Positions 1 through 8,349 of a DNA stretch of 57,829 nucleotides are shown here, piece by piece. The first letter of the stretch is position 1. Each line of letters starts with the position of its first letter. The notes beneath the pieces were generated by a model. That model did not search any database and was not told the origin of the DNA. It saw only the letters and a program-made list of their open reading frames with translations. A program made the translations under genes and the position numbers. Origin of the DNA: Chloroflexota bacterium (lineage in GTDB: Bacteria > Chloroflexota > Anaerolineae > B4-G1); the NCBI GenBank assembly GCA_024232355.1, contig JAAEPW010000741.1, positions 1-57,829 of the forward strand, given 5' to 3'.

Positions 1-60
1 GACGACGTGGCCGAGGCCGAAGTCGGAGCGCAGGGCCTCGTTACCGCCGTACCAACGTAG
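1..60 (+). CDS. C-terminal end of the beta-helix head-module protein (partial)
   Basis: These bases encode the last 19 codons and the TAG stop of the gene that is complete at 56762-57748. The piece exists only because the circular genome was opened here. It is not a separate gene. Confidence 0.9.
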   Translation, partial: DDVAEAEVGAQGLVTAVPT

Positions 61-141
61 AGGTGAATATGGCTACGAAAAAAGCAAAAGAACTGACCGT
101 CACGCAAAAGGCAGCGGCAGCCAGCGCCAAGCGACTGGCAA
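1..141. repeat. Left copy of the 141-bp terminal redundancy
   Basis: The first 141 bases are identical to the last 141 (57689-57829). The repeat covers the end of a beta-helix gene and the start of the next small gene, so both genes are cut by the window ends and are completed by joining them. An exact repeat of this odd length that falls inside coding sequence is typical of an assembly k-mer overlap of a circular contig, not of a biological long terminal repeat. I infer a unique genome length of 57,688 bp. Confidence 0.95.
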
Positions 142-287
142 AGTTGAAAAAAGAGCGGACGGCGATTGAGGCCGCGACCAGCGTAGCGGATCTGCAGGCG
201 GCTGTAAAGCACCTGGTAGGAACCGAAGACCTGGCGCTGCTTTCGCCGCTGGTGGCGCGCAAGACGGACGCCTTGATTGGGGTCTAG
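69..287 (+). CDS. Small lysine- and alanine-rich protein of the head-tail junction module
   Basis: A 72-residue basic protein whose N-terminal third is rich in Lys and Ala and is predicted to be helical (KKAKEL, KLKKERTAIE). The ATG at 69 is chosen because AGAGGTG lies just upstream; a GTG at 63 is in frame but overlaps that site. It sits between a beta-helix protein and a connector-like gene, which suggests a minor head or neck role. I recognise no family. The start recurs at 57757 because of the terminal redundancy. Confidence 0.7.
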   Translation: MATKKAKELTVTQKAAAASAKRLAKLKKERTAIEAATSVADLQAAVKHLVGTEDLALLSPLVARKTDALIGV

Positions 288-290
288 GCC

Positions 291-956
291 GTGACCTGTC
301 AAGAACGCTACGCCGAGGCTTGGCAATACGCCAGCTTCTTCGCCGTCGCCCCGATTCAATCCGGGGTAGATGACTCAGGCGGCGCTGGTAATGCGTTCTT
401 GACGAACAGCCAATCAGATTTCATTGACGCTGGCTTGCGTCCCAATGAGGGCATGGTGCTCTACAATCTCACGCAGAGCACCAATGGCCCCATCACGGCG
501 GTAACGGTGACGACGTTGACGGCGACGGGTGTCACCTGGGACGACGGCGACACTTTCCGTACAGTGGCAATCAACGGCAGCCAAATCGCTACGATTGAAA
601 TGTACTTGGCGATAACCGCCGGGAACATCAACGCGACACTGGCAAGTGTGGGGGCCTGCGATTGCACGTTTTCGGCCTGGGGCCTACAGCACCTTGAGAA
701 AATCAATGTTATCGAGACGGGCGCGTATCATTTCACCGTCTGCGGAATGCCGGGTCAACATCTGACCACGGACGACAAGCGCCTTTTGCTTGAACAGGTC
801 AACTTGCAACTTGGCTTTATCCGCAACAACGAGGTTGAGGTCTGCGACGGCGAAACCGGCAGTACGTTCCCGGTGACGGGCTGGGCCGAGCAATCGGTCA
901 CAGAGTTCAACCGGGCGCGCATCATTGCCAACCGCTGGGCGCGAGAGGGCGGCTAG
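291..956 (+). CDS. Putative head-tail connector/adaptor protein
   Basis: A 221-residue protein with a GTG start 3 bases after the previous stop. The N-terminal half is Ser/Thr/Gly rich and probably beta-structured. The C-terminal half has conserved-looking helices (DDKRLLLEQVNLQLGFI, SVTEFNRARIIANRW) and several Cys residues. The position, after the major capsid region and before an HK97 gp10-like gene, is where siphoviruses encode gp6-type adaptors. The assignment rests on gene order and weak resemblance only. Confidence 0.45.
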   Translation: MTCQERYAEAWQYASFFAVAPIQSGVDDSGGAGNAFLTNSQSDFIDAGLRPNEGMVLYNLTQSTNGPITAVTVTTLTATGVTWDDGDTFRTVAINGSQIATIEMYLAITAGNINATLASVGACDCTFSAWGLQHLEKINVIETGAYHFTVCGMPGQHLTTDDKRLLLEQVNLQLGFIRNNEVEVCDGETGSTFPVTGWAEQSVTEFNRARIIANRWAREGG

Positions 957-1204
957 TGACCCCGCCATGCTCAAGGCAGCGGCGGGCAGTGGCGGCGGCG
1001 ATAGCGGCCAATCTGCCTGGCGCAGAGGGATGGACGACAATAGAGTTTCGCGGCAAGACACCATTTCCGTTGACCAGTCGAACAACGGGTCTGATTTACA
1101 ATTTCGAGCCAGGCAAGCAACTGTACGTAGACGCCTTTGACGTACCGATGCTGCTGCTCTGGCGAGAAGATGACGAACAGGTGTTTTTTGAGGTAGACGA
1201 ATGA
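956..1204 (+). CDS. Small head-tail joining candidate
   Basis: An 82-residue protein that starts at a GTG sharing one base with the previous stop and whose stop overlaps the next ATG. It is acidic at the C-terminus (REDDEQVFFEVDE). The tight overlap on both sides means translational coupling inside the neck-gene cluster. The position fits a stopper or minor neck protein. No family is recognised. Confidence 0.5.
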   Translation: MTPPCSRQRRAVAAAIAANLPGAEGWTTIEFRGKTPFPLTSRTTGLIYNFEPGKQLYVDAFDVPMLLLWREDDEQVFFEVDE

Positions 1205-1698
1205 GCGCGCTGACTTTTGTACCCATAACACCCAAGCCGCTTAACGCAAAGGCAATGGAAGACGCCATGCTAAAAGAGCTTGGAGTTATAGGTGAGGCAA
1301 TCAGGCGCGACTTTGAGAAAACCACAAAGTCGTGGAAGCGTAAGCCGCCGTTTGAAGTTTTGGTAGAAAGCGGACCGCCTGCTACGGTGCTGGTCGCTAC
1401 GGATGACAAGATTTACGACTATGTGGACCGGGGAACTGAGGCGCATGTCATTTTACCCAAAAAAGCAAAAGCCTTGCGCTTTCAGTCTGGATACAAGGCC
1501 AAAACAACGCCGGGCGTCATTGGATCATCGGCGGGTGGGCCGTTCGGCGCTACCGTTTTTAGCAAAGGTGTAATACACCCCGGCACAAAGGCGCGGGGTT
1601 TTAGCAAGGAGATAGCCAAGAAATGGCAACCGAAGTTCAAGACCAGAATGCAAGCAAGGATGAACCAGGTCGCAAAAGCAAGCGGTCACGCCCTGTAA
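1201..1698 (+). CDS. HK97 gp10-like tail completion (head-tail joining) protein
   Basis: A 165-residue basic protein. The pattern of an N-terminal helix, the core YDYVDRGTEAHVILPKKAKALRF, an HPGTKARGF turn and a long basic C-terminal helix is that of the HK97 gp10 / minor tail completion family, which connects the neck to the tail tube. The length agrees with the family. The ATG overlaps the stop of the upstream gene, and the 3' end overlaps the next gene by 76 bases. Confidence 0.7.
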   Translation: MSALTFVPITPKPLNAKAMEDAMLKELGVIGEAIRRDFEKTTKSWKRKPPFEVLVESGPPATVLVATDDKIYDYVDRGTEAHVILPKKAKALRFQSGYKAKTTPGVIGSSAGGPFGATVFSKGVIHPGTKARGFSKEIAKKWQPKFKTRMQARMNQVAKASGHAL

Positions 1699-2021
1699 CT
1701 GTCGAGATTATTACACGCCAGGGCAAGAGCGTTCTGGTTGCCTGGATGGACGGCGACCAGTACAAGCGCGCTTATGTACCAGCGTCCAAGCTGAAGGGAA
1801 ACGACATTGACGCTGCCGCCCTGGAAAAGTGCCCCGCCTATGGCGTAGACTGGGCGGCAAAGTTCGCCCACCTGCCCGGCGCTGAAATCATCGCCAATGA
1901 ACTACGACGACAGAACATCTGGACCGGCGACGACTTCAGGCGCGGCAGGGCAACGGTCAACGCCATAATGATGAAATTTTTTATTAACCCACTCGTTGAT
2001 GAGTTGGTAAAGGAGTTGTAA
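1623..2021 (+). CDS. Putative tail terminator protein
   Basis: A 132-residue protein. It begins inside the gp10-like gene, with AAGGAG about 10 bases before the ATG. The first 20 residues are polar and charged; the rest looks compact alpha/beta. It lies between the gp10-like protein and the presumed tail-tube protein, the usual place for a tail terminator. The function is inferred from gene order only. Confidence 0.45.
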   Translation: MATEVQDQNASKDEPGRKSKRSRPVTVEIITRQGKSVLVAWMDGDQYKRAYVPASKLKGNDIDAAALEKCPAYGVDWAAKFAHLPGAEIIANELRRQNIWTGDDFRRGRATVNAIMMKFFINPLVDELVKEL

Positions 2022-2022
2022 T

Positions 2023-3531
2023 ATGCCGTCCACAGCAGTCCCACAAGATGTACGATTCTCAAGAGAAATCCACGCCTTCGGGCAGGCGGCTGGCCCTGGT
2101 ACTGAGGTCGTCCCCCTGGGGCCTTGCCTGGGCGTAGACAACCTACCCGACCCGCAGCAGGGCAAAGACCCGACGTGGTGTTTGATTGATGGCGTCTATG
2201 TCCAGGTAGGCAGCACGGCAACGGCCCCTAGCGGCCTACCCCAATTCACGATGACGCCGTGGGTACAGGGTGCGGTGAATTGGCTAGAAAGGATCAAGGT
2301 GGCGAATTGCCCCGTCAACCTGTTTTTCGTCAGTGCGCCGTGTGGTTCGCCTGCCGTCTTTGACAACAGGCGGCGCTCCTGGGTTTACCGCAACGCCATC
2401 ATCACCGACCACGCCATAGCGAATCCGATGCAACGCGATGCAGATGGCCCGATAGACCAGGCGTTTAGCATCACAACCGACCTGGGGCGTCTGGACCATT
2501 GGTTGCTCACCATCTCTCGTATCGCAACGACAGAGACGGCGGCCATCAATTCCATCACCGCCGAGGATGGGCAGTGCGCCGGGGACTGCGGGCCATACAG
2601 AGCCGACGACAAAGACCTTTGGATGTCGGCTGACACCGTGGCCGCCGCCGTTCCTGACCTGATCTGGAGTGATGATAGCGCCGCGACGTTCACCAGTCCC
2701 GCCACGGGCTTTGCGGCTGGCGAGTCAGTCATGGCAACCCTTGTAATCAAGCCAAACTCGACCACGACCCGCACCGTGTCGGTGCGTGATGGGGACGCCG
2801 CCGCTCCGCTGGAAGTCCAGTATAGCGATGACGATGCGGCGACGGAAACGCTAGTTGTCGTGGGCGCAACCAACAACGAGGCAGCCGTAGGCGCTCAATC
2901 GCTATGTAAATTCGGTGACGAAAATCTCTGGCTGTGTACAGACGATGGGCGCGTATTCTATTCGTCAGACTATGCCGAAAGCTGGACCGACCAGACCACA
3001 GCGTTGGCGGCCAGTGGCGCGAGTGCCCTAAATGCGATTCACTTTTGTAACGCCAACATCGGCTATGCTGTGGGCGCGGGCGATACTGTCATCTACACGT
3101 TGGACGGCGGCACAAACTGGTCAGCGGGCACAGCAACGGGTTCGGGCGACGGACTCAACACTGTCCACTGCTTCGATGCCAACCGTGTCATTGTTGGGAC
3201 CGATAACGCAGTCTCGACAAAGTGCGTTTACATGACGTTCGATCAGACGGCGACCTGGGAAACGAAAGACGAGGGCCTGGCCGCTCTGACAACCGACACC
3301 TGCGGGCGCATCCGGTTCATGAGCGATGGCATGACGGGTTATCTAGCCAAAGATACCGTTGTCCCCCTGGGCACGGTCTACAAAAGCATTGACGGCGGCG
3401 ATAGTTGGAAGGACATCACCACGCCGCTCAATGCTGGCCTGAACGACATCTGCATCATACACGCCAACCTGGCCTACATCGTGGGCGAGGCGCAAGGCGG
3501 CACGTCGTTTATCGCCAGGGTAGCCGGATAA
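2023..3531 (+). CDS. Tail protein with a C-terminal Asp-box (BNR/sialidase-like) beta-propeller; possible major tail protein
   Basis: A 502-residue protein starting one base after the previous stop, with AAGGAG upstream. Residues 1-210 occupy the genomic slot of the major tail (tube) protein. Residues about 210-500 carry repeated Asp-box motifs of type S-x-D-x-G-x-x-W: WSDDSAATF near 212, SSDYAESW near 313, TLDGGTNW near 358 and SIDGGDSW near 454. Such repeats build Ycf48/sialidase-like propellers that bind glycans or proteins. I infer a tube subunit that displays a propeller on the tail surface; a separate tail-side adhesin is the alternative. Confidence 0.6.
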   Translation: MPSTAVPQDVRFSREIHAFGQAAGPGTEVVPLGPCLGVDNLPDPQQGKDPTWCLIDGVYVQVGSTATAPSGLPQFTMTPWVQGAVNWLERIKVANCPVNLFFVSAPCGSPAVFDNRRRSWVYRNAIITDHAIANPMQRDADGPIDQAFSITTDLGRLDHWLLTISRIATTETAAINSITAEDGQCAGDCGPYRADDKDLWMSADTVAAAVPDLIWSDDSAATFTSPATGFAAGESVMATLVIKPNSTTTRTVSVRDGDAAAPLEVQYSDDDAATETLVVVGATNNEAAVGAQSLCKFGDENLWLCTDDGRVFYSSDYAESWTDQTTALAASGASALNAIHFCNANIGYAVGAGDTVIYTLDGGTNWSAGTATGSGDGLNTVHCFDANRVIVGTDNAVSTKCVYMTFDQTATWETKDEGLAALTTDTCGRIRFMSDGMTGYLAKDTVVPLGTVYKSIDGGDSWKDITTPLNAGLNDICIIHANLAYIVGEAQGGTSFIARVAG

Positions 3532-3608
3532 TAAACGTTGATTCGGCGGGCGGCTTGCGTCCTGGACCCCCTCGGCGCAAGTCGTTCGCCAGTCATAGAG
3601 GGGGTAAG

Positions 3609-3989
3609 ATGAAAGTTCCTTATAGAATAAGCAGAACTGCACTGTTTTTGATGGGTGGCGACAAGCCTGTTTATCTGCCCATGCTGGATGTGGTGCAGAT
3701 ACAATTTCAGCCCGACAGTTGTTTGCATCTGCGCGGCATGTTGCCCGAACGGCGCGACTTGCTAGAGATTGAGGACGGCGCAACGTTCGAGATTGTTTTT
3801 AATCAGTGTGGCCTCGTTCAATACGGTCAGCATACCATTCCTCTTTTCAGATTTGAAAACTGCAAAGTCATTGAGCGGTACATCAAGAATGCCGTTTCTT
3901 GCTCAGAGGATCAAGTCTTGTATGCCGATGTCGTTTTTACCTGCGACATAACAATACCCGAATGGGAGCCGCGCAATGCCGACGATTGA
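3609..3989 (+). CDS. Small tail-module protein of unknown function
   Basis: A 126-residue protein. The ATG at 3609 follows AGAGGGGGT (3597-3605), the late-type ribosome binding site of this phage. The preceding 76-base gap holds a hairpin (CTTGCG 3554-3559 with CGCAAG 3576-3581), but no T-tail is visible. The sequence looks mostly beta-structured with scattered Cys residues. It lies between the presumed tube protein and the tail chaperones and may itself be a minor tail protein. It overlaps the next gene by 14 bases. Confidence 0.65.
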   Translation: MKVPYRISRTALFLMGGDKPVYLPMLDVVQIQFQPDSCLHLRGMLPERRDLLEIEDGATFEIVFNQCGLVQYGQHTIPLFRFENCKVIERYIKNAVSCSEDQVLYADVVFTCDITIPEWEPRNADD

Positions 3990-4623
3990 ACTAGAGCGAA
4001 CCACGCTCGAATACACCAACATCTCCCCGTGGCGATTGAGCCGCGTGTCGCAGGCCGAACGCAACCGCTACATCAAAGAGGAACTTGGGGGCGTAGAACC
4101 CAAGCCCCCTACCTACACCGTCACCCTCGGCGGCGGCAAACTTCCCGATGGTCAACCGTTGCCAGCGTGGGAAGAAACCTACGACTATACCGCAGAGCAC
4201 GTAGAGGAACTGCGCAACGAGTGCGCAGAATTGGAGAACCGCCCGGCAACGTCGGCGGCCTGGGCGCGGCTTGCAGAACTGCGCGAGGCCGTAGCCACCT
4301 GGGATGCTCATTTCAAGATCGTTTCAGAACTGGGGCAATCCGTCCGGGCGCAGCGGTGGAAGGTTGGCCTTTGGCACGTCTTTGGCTTGAACTTGCCGGA
4401 TAGCGACGACTGGATTGAGGAACTTGAGACTGATGGCATAGACGCCGCCGAAATCCCAACCGACAAGCGAGAGCGACTTTACTATTGGCTAGAGATGGTG
4501 GCCGTTGCCAGCCAAGGCGAATTCAACCAACTTATTGCCCTTGTCGAAGGGCGCGGCGAACTCGTGAGGGAGGCCCGCGAAATCACGCGGGCCATGTTTC
4601 AACGTCCGCTGGGGCGGTCCTGA
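3976..4623 (+). CDS. Tail assembly chaperone (G-like)
   Basis: A 215-residue helical, acidic protein directly upstream of the tape measure gene, where the lambda G / G-T chaperone pair normally lies. A second frame stays open before and beyond its stop and continues into the small downstream gene, as expected for a programmed frameshift. The ATG overlaps the end of the previous gene. The family is inferred from position, size and the frameshift architecture. Confidence 0.65.
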   Translation: MPTIELERTTLEYTNISPWRLSRVSQAERNRYIKEELGGVEPKPPTYTVTLGGGKLPDGQPLPAWEETYDYTAEHVEELRNECAELENRPATSAAWARLAELREAVATWDAHFKIVSELGQSVRAQRWKVGLWHVFGLNLPDSDDWIEELETDGIDAAEIPTDKRERLYYWLEMVAVASQGEFNQLIALVEGRGELVREAREITRAMFQRPLGRS

Positions 4624-4624
4624 T
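4606..4624 (+). other. Candidate programmed frameshift site (+1 or -2) in the tail chaperone
   Basis: The zero frame ends CTG GGG CGG TCC TGA. The frame one base ahead is open from well upstream and reads RWGGPDGPGLDELEARM into the downstream T-like segment. A +1 slip at TCC TGA, or a -2 slip on the GGGG run, would fuse 215 residues to about 75 more, giving about 290. A shifty codon next to a stop is the known +1 mode of some phage chaperones, and a -2 slip on a G-run is known from Mu. Which of the two is used cannot be decided from sequence. Confidence 0.5.
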
Positions 4625-4654
4625 GGCCCTGGCCTGGACGAGCTTGAGGCGCGA

Positions 4655-4849
4655 ATGTCGGGCGGTAATGAGCCAGCCTGGCACTATGACCCGGTGACAG
4701 ATGAACACGATGCCGCGATGGCCTGGGGCGTGACAACCGTCGAGTGGGACGCCCTGCCCCCGGAACATCAGGGGCGAATGCTAGAGACGTACAAGGCGCA
4801 GAGAACACGGCGCAACTGGGAGTATTTTGTGAATAGGCCGAAAAAGTGA
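4655..4849 (+). CDS. T-like extension of the tail assembly chaperone
   Basis: If translated alone this is 64 residues from an internal ATG, but the reading frame extends upstream without a stop across the end of the chaperone gene. The segment has the helical, Trp-containing pattern of T-type extensions (WHYDPVTDEHDAAMAWG, LETYKAQRTRRNWEYF). I think it is made mainly as a frameshift extension that recruits the tape measure protein. The end overlaps the tape measure GTG by 4 bases. Confidence 0.6.
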   Translation: MSGGNEPAWHYDPVTDEHDAAMAWGVTTVEWDALPPEHQGRMLETYKAQRTRRNWEYFVNRPKK

Positions 4850-7800
4850 CAGAAAAAATTGGCTTGCAGGCCGTACTTGAGGATAGTTCATTTCAGGCCG
4901 GCGTAAAAAATTACAACGCCGGGATTGACTCTATGGAATCCGCCAACGAGGGCGCGATCCAATCCTCTGCGCAACTCTCCAGTGGTTTAACCGCGACCGA
5001 CGATGTGATGGCGGCAAGCGGCGGGTCCGCCGTTGACCTGGCCGCCAAGCTCGACATAGCAAAACAGGCGTTCTCCGCCGTACAAAGCGTGGTCGCCACC
5101 GGTCTCGAACTGGCCGAACTGGGCGCAATGGCCCAGCGTGTCGAAAAGCGATTCGCCGCCTTTGCCGAGGAAGCGGGCGGCGCAGAGAGAATTCTAGCGG
5201 CATTCCAGCGAGGCGCGGGCAACACCGTCTCTGATATGGACGCAATGGCGAGCGCCAGCCGCCTATTGCAAATGGGCCTCGTGGGCGATGCTGACGAGAT
5301 GGAGACCGTCGTCGAGATGGCGAGCAGGCTTGGCGACCAGACGCAAAGTGCAACGGACAGAGTATCTGATTTTGCACTTATGTTGGCAAATCAGTCAATT
5401 CCCCGTCTCGATAATTTTGGCATAAGTAGCGGTAAAGTGCGTGCCAGGATTGCAGAGCTACAAGCCACGACACAGGGCATGACCCGCGAGGCCGCTTTTA
5501 TGCAGGCTGTAATGGAGCAAGGCGCGCTCTCGCTCGGCAAGCTCGGTCCCCGTGTAGACGACGCCGCCAGCGCCTTTGAGCGCAACGAAGCCAAGATGGC
5601 GAACTTGCGCGTAGAGATGGGGCAGAAATTGATCCCGGCGGCAATGATGGTGACAGAAGCATTCTCTGGTTTGCTTGACATCGCCGCCTCGATGATTGAC
5701 ATTGTGAGCGGCGCAAGCATCAAGATTGCCGGGTTTACTGAAAATCTCATGAGTGTCGCCCAGGCCATCCCTGGTGTTATCAATCCCCTCATCGAGTTGT
5801 CGGGCACACTGGAGACGGTGACGGGCCTGCTGGATATTCAAGCAGCGGCACAAACAGCCGACCAAATGGGGACTCTCTCCGACGCTACCCAAGTCGCAGA
5901 GGGCTATATGGGTTCGTGGTCCGTTTACGCCGCCGAAATGATAGCAGAGGGGGCGAGTCTTGGCGAGGTGATGGCCGAGCTTGCACGAACGCAGAACGAC
6001 ACCAGCGCCGCGTTTGAGTCAGGCGGAGCAGTACAGGCATTTTTCAAAGATGCGCTGGTAGACCAGAAAGGCATCATGCAAGAGACCGTTGCCGTCACGC
6101 AGGCCATCGCGCTGGAGAATGCGCTTGCAACGGGGAGCTATGAGACCTATTCGGCGGCCATTGCGGAGTTCAACAGCATACAAACAGACGCCAATGGCGC
6201 AGTTCTGGCCCTGACCGAAGCGCAGTTCAACATGGCGCAAGTCATGCGTGACGGGGCCAGTGAGGCGAGCTTGCTGGCTGATGAGATATTTACGAGCCGC
6301 CTGGAGAATCAGGGGTACACCTCAGCGGTTGAGGAATCCACACGCGCGGTCGGGGAACTTTCGGGAGAATTTCAAAACAGCGGACCGCCCATGCGGGAAT
6401 GGGCCGCCACGTCCGCCGAACTTGCCAGGGCCGTCGAGGAAACTACTGTAGCAGAGGCCGAGGCCGAAAGGTCGGCCCTGGCCGCCGCTGCTGCAATGGA
6501 AGCCAAGCGCCAGAAGGACATCGCCCTAGCCGTGGAAGAAACCAAACTTGCCCAGAGCGTCATGGGCGCGAGCGATGCGATGATTGCCCAGACTTTTATA
6601 CAGGGCCTTGACCCCGATGCAATGGGATTGCTCGACTATCGGGCAGCCGTTGAGAATATCCAGTTGGCTTTTGGCCTGGCAACCCCTGAAAGCATCGCGC
6701 TTTCGCAGGGGCTAACGGAAGGGATGGAAGCCGCAAACCAGGGGAAACTTGCCATTGAAGACCTTGACAATTTTCTCGTTGCCCTGCGCGAGGACGCGGC
6801 GGACGGTGCGGTAGACTTTAATGCTCTCGGCGCTGAATTTACCAGCGCGGCTGGCGAATCGCAGTTTCTCATAGCGGGAATGGAGAACACGAGCACGGCG
6901 ATAGCTGACGCCGCCGAACAGGCCGAGGCGATGACGCTGGCGGGGGAGAACTTTGCAGGGACAACGCCCGCTGTGGTTAGCGGGCTTACCGACGTAACGG
7001 GCGCAGCGGACGACGCCGCGCTTGCCCTGGGCGAATTGGATGAGGCCATGCTTGCCACTGCCGACGGGGCAAGCGCCGCCGGTTCTGCCATTGGGGACAA
7101 CCTGGAAGATGGACTAGTTCCCTCTGTGACAGACGCAACAGATGACGCGGCAACCGAGCTTGAGGGTCTGGACAGCGCAATGGCCGACACTGCCACCAGG
7201 GCCACCGCCGCTGGTGCGGCCATTGGCGACAACCTGGCCGAGGGCCTACTTCCCCGCGTGCAAGCGATGGTGGACGAATTCACCAACATGCTTCAGTCGG
7301 GCATCACCGACAACCTGCCAATGTCAAGGCCAAGAAACCCCGACAGCCCCCTGCGCGCCCTGCCAGAACAGGGCGCGGCCATCGTGAACAGCATCGGCGC
7401 GGGTATCACGCAAGCAACCCCTGGCGTTGCCACAGCGGCGGCGCAGATGGGCGACCAGATCGGGACCGCTCTAGGGAGTGCTATCGCATCGTCAGCGGCG
7501 CAAGAGGACGTAATGGATGAGTTGTTTGGCGCGGGGGGCATCCTGGCGGGACTTGGGGGCATGGCGGGGGGAATGTTGCAACGGGGCACGATTGACCCAC
7601 TCACGCAGGAAATAGAAGACCTCGACGACGCACTAGAGACTATGCGCGAGCGACAGACGGGGCTTGCAGAGGAACGCGCCGCGATAATAGAAGAACAGCG
7701 CGGCGGCGCCAGCGAAGAACGACGGATTGCCATCAACGAGCGATTGCTTGCCATAGCCAAAGAGCAAGACTTTATACAGCGCCACTTGAACCACGAGCAG

Positions 7801-8349
7801 GGTAGACGAACGCATCTGGCCGCAGAACTGGCTGAGCAAGAGGAACGCATTCTCAGATTGCAAGAGGCACAAGAGCGCCTGCGATTTTTAGAGCAGCAAA
7901 GCAAACTCCTGGACCTGATAGCCGAAAAGGGCCTCGACGCCGAGGCCATCCTCGGCGGTCTGGAGCTAGGGGTAGACGCCTCGGTTGAGGATGTCGTGGA
8001 CGCAATGACCAGGGCAATGGAGGCCATCATAGCGCAAGCCAACGAGGAACTTGGAATTGCCAGCCCGTCGAAGGTCTTTGAAAAGATCGGGGGCGAGATG
8101 ATGGCGGGTACGGCATTGGGCATCAAGGACATGATGGAAGCGCCGATTGCTCAATCGGCCATTGCAACTCAGGCGATGGTAAGCACGCCCGCCGCCGTTA
8201 TGGGTGGCGCAAGAACGAGCTACGACCAGAGCCGCACGATGGGCGACGTGAATGTCAATAACCCGTCAGTACCTAACCAGGCGGCGGCGGATCAACTCGC
8301 CGCGCAGATTAAGCGCGTTGTAATGGATACTATGAGGGGCGTGTCATGA
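4846..8349 (+). CDS. Tape measure protein
   Basis: A 1167-residue protein, by far the longest gene; it sets tail length and is ejected with the DNA. It is alanine-rich and helical, with a coiled coil around residues 925-1040 (EDLDDALETMRERQTG onward). The C-terminal motif ELGIASPSKVFEKIGGEM followed by GTALGI is the hallmark ending of siphovirus tape measure proteins. Residues about 742-800 contain a tandem repeat of the unit AAGxAIGDNLxxGL spaced about 44 residues. The GTG start overlaps the previous stop. By the usual 1.5 angstrom per residue rule the tail would be roughly 175 nm. Confidence 0.95.
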   Translation: MTEKIGLQAVLEDSSFQAGVKNYNAGIDSMESANEGAIQSSAQLSSGLTATDDVMAASGGSAVDLAAKLDIAKQAFSAVQSVVATGLELAELGAMAQRVEKRFAAFAEEAGGAERILAAFQRGAGNTVSDMDAMASASRLLQMGLVGDADEMETVVEMASRLGDQTQSATDRVSDFALMLANQSIPRLDNFGISSGKVRARIAELQATTQGMTREAAFMQAVMEQGALSLGKLGPRVDDAASAFERNEAKMANLRVEMGQKLIPAAMMVTEAFSGLLDIAASMIDIVSGASIKIAGFTENLMSVAQAIPGVINPLIELSGTLETVTGLLDIQAAAQTADQMGTLSDATQVAEGYMGSWSVYAAEMIAEGASLGEVMAELARTQNDTSAAFESGGAVQAFFKDALVDQKGIMQETVAVTQAIALENALATGSYETYSAAIAEFNSIQTDANGAVLALTEAQFNMAQVMRDGASEASLLADEIFTSRLENQGYTSAVEESTRAVGELSGEFQNSGPPMREWAATSAELARAVEETTVAEAEAERSALAAAAAMEAKRQKDIALAVEETKLAQSVMGASDAMIAQTFIQGLDPDAMGLLDYRAAVENIQLAFGLATPESIALSQGLTEGMEAANQGKLAIEDLDNFLVALREDAADGAVDFNALGAEFTSAAGESQFLIAGMENTSTAIADAAEQAEAMTLAGENFAGTTPAVVSGLTDVTGAADDAALALGELDEAMLATADGASAAGSAIGDNLEDGLVPSVTDATDDAATELEGLDSAMADTATRATAAGAAIGDNLAEGLLPRVQAMVDEFTNMLQSGITDNLPMSRPRNPDSPLRALPEQGAAIVNSIGAGITQATPGVATAAAQMGDQIGTALGSAIASSAAQEDVMDELFGAGGILAGLGGMAGGMLQRGTIDPLTQEIEDLDDALETMRERQTGLAEERAAIIEEQRGGASEERRIAINERLLAIAKEQDFIQRHLNHEQGRRTHLAAELAEQEERILRLQEAQERLRFLEQQSKLLDLIAEKGLDAEAILGGLELGVDASVEDVVDAMTRAMEAIIAQANEELGIASPSKVFEKIGGEMMAGTALGIKDMMEAPIAQSAIATQAMVSTPAAVMGGARTSYDQSRTMGDVNVNNPSVPNQAAADQLAAQIKRVVMDTMRGVS

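Noticed and set aside
1..141. Genuine phage terminal repeat (packaging ends)
   Set aside because: The length equals a common assembler k-mer size and the repeat lies within coding genes; read coverage would be needed to claim physical ends.
7293..8132. 279-residue open frame antisense to the tape measure gene
   Set aside because: It is Ser/Arg/Ala-rich low-complexity sequence, as expected for the reverse of an Ala/Glu-rich gene, and has no ribosome site. The same holds for the antisense frames at 684-1409, 6636-7289 and 42563-43174.
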